Below are positions 1 through 11,507 of a DNA stretch of 64,000 nucleotides, piece after piece (position 1 is the first letter of the stretch; each line of letters begins with the position of its first letter). Source of the stretch: Callaeas wilsoni (Eukaryota; Chordata; Aves; Passeriformes; Callaeidae); contig VWPU01009679.1 of assembly GCA_013398955.1 (NCBI GenBank), forward strand, positions 62,001 through 126,000, in the 5' to 3' direction. Position numbers and translations under genes: made by a program. The notes under the pieces were generated by a model, which saw only the letters and a list, made by a program, of their open reading frames with translations, was not told the DNA's origin and searched no databases.

Positions 1-1669
1 GTAACCAGACAACAGACAGAAGGTCAGATTTCAGATAGTTACTGTGATCCATTCACAAGATGACAAATACTAACATCTATGTTTTTCACATCAGCATTAA
101 GTTGTATGCTTCCAACATGAGTGGAAATCACAAAGTGAATGCAAGTTATAAATATTTCATGTAAGTAGAATCAAAGGAGGCAACTGCGTGGCATTCCATC
201 ATTCTCTTTTAGCTCTTCTAAATATACTGTCTTTGGTATGAACAAAATCAGATAATGCTCTCTGCTTTTACTTGGACAACTGAGGATGGATGATAAAGCT
301 GAAATATATCAGAGTCAGCCTGTTTTCTCCCTAATATCTTCTTAGATGCTGTGCTTTACAGTCCTTCACTGAAGAACAAACAGATCCTGATATTACATAC
401 AGGTAGTCACCACTAAATGAGTTTGGATAAAGTTTTGCAAGTAACGTGCTACAGCATCTGGCAACACATGCTTGTCCTGGTACAACATTTTTGTTCCTTT
501 AACTTTTCCTTTATTTTACTTTCTGGAGTAAGCTGCCGTACTGGCAATCTCTTTGTACTGATCTCTGTAGCAACCTTCACTGGCAGAATTTTCTCACTAG
601 ATTGACAGGCTGCAGCTTTTGCACTGTGAACTGCACATTCAAATGGGGGCACTAGGTCTTTTTCTTTGTCTTCCTGTCTGTGAAGAGACCTTGAAAAAGA
701 ACCTGGATCTAGTTATTCACCCTCAGACAGCCGAATTTTGAGCTAGCTTGCCTATGCAGGCAGTAGGTGAAATAATCTTTTAAATACAAAGGGCAGCATC
801 CTCATCTGCTGAAACTTCACAGAGTGTCACGAGAGTTTCCTCTCAGTTCCCTACTGACACAGTGCAAGTCAGGCTGAGAAGCAGAGAGCACAACCTTGAC
901 TCCAGGGGTTCCCTGGATTTCCCTTTTTATGGATTAGCTCTGCCTTAAGCTTGAAGAGTTCAGAAAATAATCAAGAATTAACACAAAAAAAGTTCCATGA
1001 ATTAAAGGAAGAAAAAGTATTAGGCGTGTTTTGCAATATTTAATGTGTGCATTCACCCACAGAGACCATCACAGACTTCATTAAATAAATAAGCTTATGT
1101 ACACTGTGTGCCAATTAATGCATTAATCTGCAGAAAGGATATGGTATTTAGTCTCTAAGCTTCTAGGGTTTGGATGATGCAAGCTAATGATAAATTTATA
1201 CACAATATAAACTCATCTACGCTCATTATAAAAATGTTATGCATAACTTCTTGAAACTTCACAGACAAAACATATTTTACAATTATTATATAAGCAATCC
1301 ATGAATTATAATTTGATTTTCATTTTCTAATCTTTTAAAAATCAACTTGAAAGTATGCACTACAGGTACCCAGAATAGTTTCTGAGCCATCCTCTAGTTT
1401 CCGCTTTCGTAACAATTATCTGTTTTTATTAGGAAAGATTTTAGTTATAATTAAATCATATGCTTATTTAATGCAGGAGAGGTTCTACAATCAGGCAAAG
1501 AAGTTCTAGTGTTATGGTATTATATAACAATAAATAGAATGCATTCTCCATTAATCCTATTTTAAATATTCAGTTCCTACACACAATATTATGCTAATAA
1601 TACATGTATGTAATTGTCATAGGCATGCAACTTCTAGTAGTAAACAGCACAAAAAAATTGGTATGTAGG
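1..1669. other. unique AT-rich noncoding DNA
   Basis: I see no gene, recognisable repeat or RNA in this stretch. The ORFs are about 60-67 codons, as expected by chance in this base composition. The part around 780-960 is somewhat richer in GC but shows no coding pattern I can defend. Confidence 0.6.
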
Positions 1670-1822
1670 GAAATTTAGGAGGTCTCTAGTCCAATTTCCT
1701 ACACAAAGTAAAGTCAGCCATGAGGTCAGGTAAGGTTCTGGGCTCTGGGCTTTACCCAGTCTTGTTTTGAAAATCTCCACAGATGGAGATGCCACCAAGA
1801 TTTATGTAATTTCGTTGAAGTT
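1670..1822 (-). mobile_element. CR1: CR1 LINE 3'-end fragment (antisense to +)
   Basis: Read on the plus strand, this matches the reverse complement of the bird CR1 3' region. The order of blocks is preserved: a 'ggtctctagtccaattt' block (CR1: acctctagtccaacctc), then 'aaagtaaagtcag', then 'tttacccagtcttgttttg' and 'aaatctccacagatggag'. The terminal octamers are missing or too diverged, and the 5' part of the LINE is absent, as is usual for CR1, which inserts as 5'-truncated copies. The match is from memory of the consensus. Divergence is clearly high, so this is an old insertion with no function to infer. Confidence 0.8.
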
Positions 1823-3160
1823 AGACCAAAGAAGAATTATGGAAATAGGTTTAATTTTTTGGCAATTCAAAGCATATTGATATACATTTGAATTTGCAGG
1901 AGATGATTGGAAAAGCAGAAAACAAACATTCTCACATCTAACATCTGCCACAGTAGTATCTTCTTTATAACAGGAGTGAACGGTGCTACACAGAAGCCTT
2001 TGTTTGAATCTTGCCCTAGAAGTTATTACATCTCAAAATATTATGCCCTTTGGAGACAATCATCAGGCCCCTCTGCACCTGAACTTCTTCCATCAATACT
2101 GCAGAATTAAGTTATCTCATTATCATGCAGGGGTGCTGGGATTTGTACTTCATTAGCATCTTCAAGGCATTTTGTCACCTTCAGGAGGAAAGCACTGGTA
2201 CTGGCAACAGCAGCAGCACCATCTCAATATACAGTTGAGGTCACTATAAGGGAGGACTGATGGCACAGTTTTACTTTTGTAAAGATAGCAAAAATACCTT
2301 AATGTGGACTGGCAGACAGACCCTGCACTGCAGGTAAGAATGGCCCAAAAAGATGATATAGAAGACAAAATATTAAAGAGCAGAAATAAGTTTAGAAGTT
2401 AGAAGAAAAGTTGAAACTGGAAACACAGATCCCACTTCCAGCCTAGTGCAGGAAGGACAGAGTGGCATCTGCATAGCCTCTGTGCCACTGAGGAATTTCT
2501 GTCACTGCTAACACAGATCTGCCCACATTCAGTCAAAATTACAGGGTTCTGAAAAGTTAATTTTCTGTACATTTAGTAGATGCTTAGATTCTTGACTCTG
2601 AAATTCTCAGGTGATTTAATCTGCGTGGGCATGGCACAATGCAGAGTTCCTCAGGAATTCTTCAACTTCCAGCTGAAGTTCAGGGTTGCTGAGGACAGGT
2701 GGGGGTGACTTTGGAGGTCTCCTCTGTGTAATGCTCTCCAGTAGGCAGTAGCAAGTTGGTTAAGGTTTGTCTCTTTACATGGTACAATAATCATTAAATG
2801 TGCAAGCACATCATATTTCACACAATCCTTGCACCAAAAAGGAGAAGCTATGAGAGTGAAAGGGTCTCATGGAGAAATGCCATGCTGTAGTATGATCTGC
2901 ACTGCAGACACCCATTGCACTTCATTCTGAGGGCTCAGGAACTGAAAGGCAATCTTGCTGTCTGCATACAGTGCTGCCAAGTCAGGCTTCCAGAGACATC
3001 AATTCATGACCCCATATGCTTCAAATTTCTGGTAATACAAGACTCAGCTTCAAGAAGAATTTACTCCAGACCTGGGAAATGTGAAATTAAATTCTCATAG
3101 AATTACGCAGGTAAGAGGATCCAGATCTGCCCACTTTCCTTCACACATCCTAAATGCTAA
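1823..3160. other. unique noncoding DNA
   Basis: No gene or repeat is recognised. The segment 2400-2760 is locally GC-richer and free of simple repeats, but its short ORFs on both strands match nothing I know. A short 'catagaattacgcag' at about 3096 looks like a decayed CR1 terminal octamer but is too short to call. Confidence 0.5.
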
Positions 3161-3221
3161 AGTTTTGGACTTCATGATCTTAAGGAGTTTTTTCAACCTA
3201 ACGCTCCTATGATTCTATGAT
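3161..3221 (+). mobile_element. CR1: CR1 LINE 3' terminal fragment
   Basis: A short CR1 tail in sense orientation. It has 'ttggacttcatgatcttaa' (CR1: ttggactagatgatcttta), then 'tttcaacctaac', and ends in two octamer units, 'cctatgattctatga'. That terminal octamer array is the signature of the bird CR1 3' end and marks the element boundary near 3221. Only about 60 bp remain. Confidence 0.8.
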
Positions 3222-3890
3222 AAAAGACATCAGACGCCTCCTCTGACATAATGGCTTTTTCAAAGAAAAAAGTGAGGCAGTCACTTTGAAAGGCATAGAT
3301 TATGTCAAATCAAATGATTTCAAGCCTGTGTTCTTTGGAAGATGTGTGTAGTCAGTTTGCATGCACTTCAAAGAAAATGTGATCCTACGTGTTGTTTTAA
3401 TGCCACCTTGCTTAAAAGTTAATAATTATCATCTAACTATGATTTTATAAAAAACTCAGGGCAAACAAAAATTGCATTTCACAAAACTGAGGAAAGTTAA
3501 CATAGATTCTCTGTCGGCCTGCACTTGAACAAGAAAATACGAATTTCCAAGAAATAGCTAAATCTAACGTTATACATAAAGGGACAAAATATTACCTTTC
3601 TGTTAATTTCAGTCTCATGTTGAAATTTTCTTTTGCTTAATGAAGATATTTCTTCTGGATAAGCAGTAGACCTATTCACAAGGACTCAGAAAGATAATAT
3701 CTCTGATATTATGTTACACTGTTTGATACAAATATTATTGCTTTACCATGATATGCAAACCTTGCGGGTCCTGTCAGCTTTGCAATATGTGAATGTGGTG
3801 CCTCCAGTGATATCCAATTACCTTTATTCTTTCCTCTACTTTTCCAAAACCACAATCATAGACAGGTAATAACCCTGCTTTCAATGCCCT
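3222..3890. other. unique AT-rich noncoding DNA
   Basis: Nothing recognisable. This is a spacer between two oppositely oriented CR1 tails. Confidence 0.6.
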
Positions 3891-3949
3891 GGAATATCCT
3901 AAGTGGGAAGGGACTCCTAAGGATCATCGACGTTCAACTCCTGACTTTG
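3891..3949 (-). mobile_element. CR1: CR1 LINE 3'-end fragment (antisense to +)
   Basis: The plus strand reads 'ggaatatcctaagtgggaag', then 'ggactcctaaggatcatcga' and 'gttcaactcctgac'. This is close to the reverse complement of one CR1 subfamily tail (gaatatcctgagttggaagg, gacccacaaggatcatcgag, tccaactcctg). A subfamily different from the 1670 and 3161 copies is suggested by the 'aatatcctgagt' variant. Only the last 60 bp or so of the element are present. Confidence 0.8.
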
Positions 3950-6900
3950 CCCTCTTTAAACAGCTACTCATGAGAGATCATTTTTCCATAGGAAAGTGAG
4001 CCTGTATGTCAGCTGTGTTTTTCTGTCCATTATTTATATACATATTTAAATACGGCATGAGAAGGAAACACAATAAAAGACATATAACGAGAAAAGATAT
4101 ACTCATGCCTTTTCATTGCCCCCTTTTAGGCACCAAGCTGAGGTAACAATGTGAGCAAGAATCGAGAAGAGGATGTAAGGAGTAAGAGAAAGGAGATGAG
4201 GAAAGCCAGAAGTGTCTTTACAGATGAAGGTGTCACTTGCTACAGAAAACCCTTCCTACAAAGTGCTATCTTCACTTTTCTCTGTTTCAGCCAAAATCAC
4301 GTTTATTTTTCCCAGACTTGAAACCATGTGCCAAAATCAACGCATTCTACAACAGTAGTGAGTAAAAAACATATAGGAACATTTCAAAGATTGAAAAAAT
4401 AAGAATTAACAAACCAGGAATTTCAAGTGCATTCCCCCTACAGAAATTAGAAAAATAAGAGAAGTGAAATAGAAATGTTCAGGTTTGAAACTCTTTGTTA
4501 AAACATTGTTTCAATTTTAACTCATTTACCCTTCTTGAAAAATTCCAGCCTAAATCACTTGGAATTTCAAAATGAAGAGTTACTTTATTTTATACCTGAC
4601 AAGGCTTTCCAGTGAAAACTGGCCCCACCATCAAGTAAACATGCAAATATTCTAAAGTTGTACTTGAGATATGGCAATTGGCATTAAACTGCTGATAAGT
4701 TAACATTATGTATAACTAAATGCAGTTGTTTCCATCATACAGCTGATTGCTATTCCTCCCATTGCAAACAGGAAATGACTTCATGGAATCAATTGGTGTC
4801 TGCTGACAACTTAATGGAGACGACTATAATGTAATTCTGTCTCTACACAGCACAACTGTTCCCTGAAGTATATTTTCTATTGATATTTTGTAAAAATGCC
4901 TTCCATCCAGTATATTTCTGGATCTGCAAAGCGTGCTTTTTCACCTGACAGCTTCATGATGAAGTTGTATGGTGTCTGACATAGTATTTTTTAATGCTTA
5001 CGAGCCGACACACGCGAACAGAGAAATGAAACCTAATCTTTTAATGAATGTCTCTAGCCAGCATGCCACTATCTCCAACAGTAGTACTTGCTGTTTTCAT
5101 TTCTTGTAGCTTCATTTGTTACAGGTTCTTCATTATCTCAATGCTTCATATGGAACCTACTTAGAGATGAATACATATTTGACCAAAGGATATAAATATG
5201 AAGCAACCAATAAAAAGTCTGACTCTGGAGAATATTACATTACCTGTGCAAAAATACTATGTAACAACAGTAGTTGAATAGGGAGTCTTGTTTAGATATA
5301 CATACAAACACACACATATATATATATATAATATATATGTGTAGAATTGGGAACCAAAATATAGCCAGGTGGGAAAGAGAAAACTGCTTCAACACTGTAA
5401 TTTCAAAAGAAGCAAACACAGAAGCTCCTGAAGATGTCTCCTGAAAATCTATCAACCCAATCAGCTGCTTGGATTTACTTAGAAAAAGTCGCCTCTGTCC
5501 ATGATTAGTACTTTCATTAACTATGAAGAGCACAGGAAAAAGGTCTAGGAGCAAGTTTCCAAGATATTCAGGATAAATTTCAAATCATCACAGAACACTT
5601 CCGAGAGAAACCAGTTTCTGCTTTGCTAGAAATAAGAATAATAATAAAAATATTCCTTTTATTTTACTCTAAAATCAAAGCAAATGTACAGTGAAAACTT
5701 CAGTACAGTATTATATTAAAGGACATTTGCCTTTTCAATCTTCATTTTACAGGCCGTTTAATATTTTGTTAAATAAAAACTGACCCTAGGAAGAAAACTC
5801 CAAAACCAACATGTCCTAAACTACATTAAGACGGATGTAACATAGCATAAAACCCTGTTCCTCTTCTCTCAAGTTACCATGGAAATAATACATAAGGCAT
5901 ATATTAATCCCATGGGCAATTGCTGAAGAACATCTTTTGAGCACTTCTAAAAGCATTTAAAGAGACTCAAAATATAAACTCCTTTTCAAAAATGAGCTAT
6001 AAGTGAAACAAAGAGTGATGAGATGATAATTACTTAATTGATTGCATGGGTTATCTATCTGTCAAGAATTCCTGCAAGCCATCACGATTGCTGTGTAGAA
6101 CCAAATGGTACAGTATCAAATTTAGAAGAAGGAGGTAATCACTTCTTCAACCTCTGAACTTCTCCCTAGCAGTTCTGATTCAATAAAACACTTAAGGCAT
6201 TTTTAACATTCAGATTCAAACACTTTCAAAGGAAAGCTTCTAATTTGGAATACGTTTTGCCTCTATCCTATATGTAATTCCATAAAGTCATTCTTAATTT
6301 TATCCCTGACTTAAGTGTTTTGTAGAACTGTAGCTATGGTGAAAAAAAAAAAAAGAAGCTGATCTGGATAGTACAATCAGGTTTCATGCCAGGCAGATGA
6401 GAGCATTTCAGTATTTACATATTTATACATATGTATTTATATTTTACTCAAGAGGCAATATATATCCAGGTGGTGATGAAAGACAACATGCGAACCATTA
6501 TCCGACAGCACTTGGCCATCTGTGCAAAGCTATGGTTTTCTTTAGTTAATTTTATGCTTGTTACTTGTAGTGATAGATGACAAGAATTAAGTTTTCTGAA
6601 ATTCTGTTATGTATGGATAAAATTAAAGAACAATAAACGATAAAGGGGTTAGCTATAGCCTAAATGACAACCATATGGATAATAAGATTTAGCATACGAT
6701 AAGGTAAATTTTCAGTGGGGTGAAATGTAGTCTGATGTCTATTAACAAGGTATATTTTTTTCACTCTTTAATTTCCAAAACAAGATAAGGAAGCTTACAT
6801 GAGATTCACTCACTGCTAAGCTCTGTGGGGCATATACAGGGCTAAAATATCTTCTACGTACTTTTGTTCTATTCCACTTTTTTTTTTTTCCCTGTAACTT

Positions 6901-7369
6901 CCTACCCATGGTTGTAAGTAACTTAATGAAGTTTAGTAAATGATATAGCAAACATTCTTCCTGGCTTGAAGGCATGATATGTATTTTTGATTTGCTCCTG
7001 ACCTGATTTCTGAGCTGTTTGCCTGAAAAGGGACCAATGACTCAAGGAACCATGAAGTTTTGCCACGTTAACTGATACTCATCTAATTATAAATTAGCTT
7101 TAACTGTTTTCTTACTGAGGAATTTCTATGAGCTGAAAAGTACTGGGTTTTCATAATTTTTAAAAAATATGCAGCATCTTAGAAATAATGTTTGAATTAA
7201 GAATCAAGTTTTTTCCATTCAGTGAAATGTATATGAGACCTCAAGACTTAAACAGCTGGCATTAGACCATGACAATGGTAAAAGAAATGTAGGAAATCAC
7301 GTAAAGGAAAAGCATGCTCCTGTGCCTAATTGGTTAATTCTATGGCTAACTGATATAATCTTCATCTAA
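3950..7369. other. unique AT-rich noncoding DNA with simple repeats
   Basis: No gene or interspersed repeat is recognised. It holds the TA/CA microsatellite at 5299-5341 (listed separately) and a 13-base A run at 6342-6354. The 104-codon minus-strand ORF at 5240-5554 runs through the microsatellite and is not credible as a gene. Confidence 0.55.
5299..5341. repeat. (CA)/(TA)n microsatellite
   Basis: A compound dinucleotide tract of CA units followed by about ten TA units with one slip ('ataata'), ending in TGTG. The TA core is self-complementary, so it could extrude as a hairpin. Likely polymorphic. Confidence 0.9.
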
Positions 7370-7391
7370 TTCTAGTCATTAATGACTAGAA
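7370..7391. repeat. 22-bp perfect palindrome
   Basis: The half-site TTCTAGTCATT is followed immediately by its exact reverse complement with no spacer. Symmetry stops at 7369 and 7392. No flanking gene suggests a role. It could be a dimeric protein-binding site or chance. Confidence 0.9.
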
Positions 7392-10300
7392 CTTCATTTT
7401 ACTATGAAGTATGGCAGACAACTCTCATGAAAAGATACAACTTACTTATTAATTAGTACTGATGTTACATAGTATTTACTATTATTTGCTGCTTATTTCA
7501 TTTTAAAATGCCATGAGTAGTATGAACAAAGTTAACTATGCAAAGGCTAACTAAGAAATATGATTAAAGATATATTCAAGGAAGTTCCCTAGTCAAAGAG
7601 GGGTGATGCATGTGCATTTTTCCTCTTATAGACCAATGCCAAAAGAACCTGAAGCTCAGGAAAACTTTGACTTACACTTATTTAAGAGGTATGGTTGACT
7701 AATGTTAAATTCTGATTGAATTATAGAATAAATATGAACTAGAAGAAATTTCTTAAAAGCCATGAGTAAGGCAGTAGAGGCGTTTTATATCCTGAACAAT
7801 TTCAGTAAGAAAGGGCAGTTTCAGAGAACTCTGTAGTAACAATTCCTATTCCCTCAAAGTTTCCAGAAGTGTGAAAGCAACAAAGGAAGACCTTCAGGGA
7901 GTTCAGCAAGACACACATAAATTCATGCTATTTTATCTTACTCTTTGAAATTGTGTTTCAAAGTCAGAAGTTAAATACTATAGCACTTGTATAGTCAAGT
8001 TGTTTTCACTCAATTTAGCACGCAAGGCCATCTGAACATAAAAGGCAATCTGTTTCCAAATAAAGCCATGTTGCAGCCACACTTCTCAGGTTTCTGAAAC
8101 TTGAAATGAGCTTAGGAATCCTTGGAATTGAGTCTTGCTTTCCACTAAATACCAAGAACTGGTTTGAGGCCTTGCCATAGCAAATCCCTTGATGGCGGAT
8201 GCCTTTTAGGAAGGGGAGGTGATACATGGTGAACCTTTTTGTCAGAGCACCGCTTGTGTATTGGCTAAGGTGAGGAAAGCTATTTAATGCCTTTTTTTTA
8301 TTTTAAGGAATTTTCATTAGGAAGATAAGCAATATGAGGATCTACCATCAATACCTTCCAGAGAAAACTGGAATTTCATTTGCGATTGCTTGGAAGAAAC
8401 TCTGTTTTCCAGTTGTGAAGACATAACATTTGTTGTCTTTCTAGTCAGACTGTGTTTGCCATATGGTGTAAATAGGATTAAGGAAACTGGAAAGATCACC
8501 TTGCTATTCTGATGTTATGATTAATGTTATTGGACCCACGGGGAAAAACACTTACATGAATAATATTAAATAGTTTAAAGCTGATTATCTGTCTGATTAC
8601 AAAAGGGACTAAAACACTGCAGAGTAATTTAACAGCAAAGATAACTGTAAATAAAAATTGTATGAACAATATTTTTGTTATCAGAAAAATAAACAGGTGT
8701 GTTTTCTTGAATCTGAGCTGTCTTAGCAAACAAAAGCTAATTTTTATCCTGCTACTTCCAGTCACATAAAGACCATCTGTTCATTCTTTTAAATTCCAAT
8801 TAGTGCTATTGACTGATCTTTTACAAATGCCTCTTCTAAGCTTTGCCTGCATGAGTGTTCTCCTTTGATAGAATAAATCTGGAGGAAATATGGCTGCCTC
8901 CATGAAGAAGGTAACTGCTCCTCCCACTCAGGTGTCCTTTTCAACATCCCAAGGCATACAGTATTAAGATATTGCTCTGAAACTTGTGTACTCCTTCTGC
9001 AAATATACTGTAGCTGTTCTTAAACATTCTTAAAAGGTGCATCAATAAAATGGATGGTTTGTTCAGTGCACAGTTAAGCACATAGATAAATAATTTACGA
9101 AATTAAGGAGCTGTATACTTCTTCAGAGAAGAAGAAACTCTACTTTTAGTTTTAAGCCTTCTTCCACAAGCCCATGCTCCCTTTCTTATGAAACTGAAAT
9201 AAATAAACAAAAAACACCCAGGAAAAGATCATGTTAACATTAAAAGAATGGTATACATACAGTGAGGAATGTCCTAAGGAAAGATGCAGGGAAAAATTAG
9301 CTGCAGAATTATTGCCTTTCTTTTAAAGCACTTGCCAAAAACTGGTTAGTTTGATCCACAGTTTAGGAAAACTCAGGCTGCTCATTGGTAAAAAGATTTC
9401 ATAAATGAATGAAAATATCATCTGCATTGATGAGAAGAATCTATTCTGTTCTTGATAGATGATGATATGACATCATCTGCTTGTTCTAAAATTATCTCTC
9501 CACTGTAATAAAGCAACATCTTCGTAGACAAAGAAGCCTCTGTCACTAAAACAAATCCATCAAGAATAAAGAAGTGCTAGGTCATGCCTATAAAATTTGT
9601 GTTGCTGTGTTACACTGGAGTGATAATATACATTACTGATATATAATCCTGATATGCAACAGTTGCAGAAGTTGAAAACAAAACTTATGCAACTCCTCAG
9701 CTGCCTTCTGGCAACAGATGCACGGCAGGAAAACAATTTATTTTGATGACCAGAAACTGACATTATTCTGCAGCTTTGACAATTAAAAAATCACCTCTTT
9801 TTTATGCAAAAGACCAACTTGTCTAAAAAAAACCAATCAGACATGACAACTGCTGAATCCCCTCATGCATTTTTTTGCAAACTACTGTTCAATCTATATT
9901 CAATCTTTACACAATTGAAGATTTTGTTGCTCTTCAGCAATTTATGCTGTCATTTCTCCAGGCTAGAAGGATGTCTTGCTTCATTAGACATTAGAAATTT
10001 GCCACATAATTCCCTTTAGCCAAGAATATGTCAAAGAAAGATTTACCACTCAAAAGAATGCTATTTAAGAATTGAGGTTATCAATATTTGTTAGTGTAAT
10101 TATGTTTTCTATAATAAGGCACACAATAACATTATGTTAAAAGTTTTAAAACTCGTCTTTTACCTGCTGCAATAGTTTTGCTCTGGATTTATATACCACC
10201 ACTGACATAGCACAAGTATTAGAAAATATTTTACTTTTTGAACCAGATTCAGTATTGAAATTTTTCCAATTTTAAATTGATGCATTATTTAAATATCATA

Positions 10301-11415
10301 ATGAAGCCATATATTTTTCAGTATTTATTTGAACTAAGAAAAGAACACAGGATATTTTCATTGCTAAGTCAAATACTTATAAGTAAAAAAATACATAATA
10401 TACAAAAGTAAAGTATAATAAGAAAAATACAGTAAAAATATTATATATAGGTAAAGTTATTTACAAAGTAAAACTGACTATTTTTAACATTTTTGCTTAA
10501 AGGTTATTTGCTACATAAATCTCTTTTAAAAATAATTTTTCAAAAGACCCTTGTACTTTGAAGTGTTAGATCCAATAGTTAATCATCCCTGTGCGAGCCG
10601 TTCTAACCCAGTGTCCCTTCAGACTGCAAAACCGTTCAAACTATGTTTGTTAAAAATGAGGTGGACATTAGCATATCTCTCAGGAGCACTGCTTAACCTT
10701 AATAACTAAGATGTTTGTTGAACCTGAGACCACACCATAGGGGTTTATCTGTACATTTGTTCCAATAAGATAAGATTCAACACCTGAGACAGTGCAATTG
10801 GAAATTTGTTTTTTGAATTTCCCATTCTCAAGCAAGGGCAAACTCTCTTCTGCACAAACACAGAAATATAGCAATTATCAGCAGACTCTCAGTATATCAT
10901 GTACCTTCCAAAGGGACACTTCTGAAACAGCACAGTTCTCCCAACAGGAGAAATCCAACTAGCTATTGTAAAGGACTGTGTAAAAGCCCTTAGGAATCTC
11001 ACCTCTAAACAAAACAAAAAACCACACAAAAACATATAGCAAGAGAACTGGAGCACCTGGAGTGAGAATGACCTCAACTAAACCCAGCTAATTGCCTCCC
11101 CTGCAGCACAATTCAGCTAATCCAAATTAGACTTTTACAGTACAATAGGATTAATTCCACTGAGAGCAAAGAGACAATACCTACACTGCTGAATAAAACA
11201 AGGTCACAAGGAGTCCTTTGCCCTTAAGGAGAAGTGGCAGAAGCTGACACACTGCATAACTCCGCCTACTGGTTGTTATCTCGCTGCTGTTCCTTTCACA
11301 TTACTGCTATTTGTAGGTGTGGGCTTTCTTCATTTCAAACTGTATGATATAGCACTGACGTTCCACCAGCTAGAGTGACATTTTTATAGCAAAGAATGAA
11401 ACTGAGGACTTCCAC
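7392..11415. other. unique AT-rich noncoding DNA
   Basis: No gene or repeat is recognised. An 8-bp inverted repeat (AGATGATG / CATCATCT, 6-base loop) lies at 9457-9478. The stretch 10700-11300 is slightly GC-richer, but its ORFs (about 60 codons) are not convincing. Confidence 0.55.
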
Positions 11416-11507
11416 TGTCTAGTGGAAGGTGTCCTGGCCCACGTCAGGTGGGTTGGAACCAGATGATCTTTAGTGTCCCTTCTAACCTAACCATTCTGTG
11501 TTTCTGA
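11416..11507 (+). mobile_element. CR1: CR1 LINE 3'-end fragment
   Basis: The sense CR1 tail is clear: 'agtggaaggtgtcctggccc', then 'aggtgggttggaaccagatg', 'atctttagtgtcccttctaa' and 'cctaaccattctgtg'. This follows the bird CR1 end (ggtgtccctgcccatggcag, ggttggaactagatgatctt, cccttccaacccaaaccatt). The last octamer is decayed (TGTGTTTCTGA). It is the least diverged of the short CR1 copies in the window. Confidence 0.88.

Noticed and set aside
5240..5554. 104-codon minus-strand ORF with an Ile/Tyr run
   Set aside because: It crosses the TA/CA microsatellite and has no domain; chance ORF.
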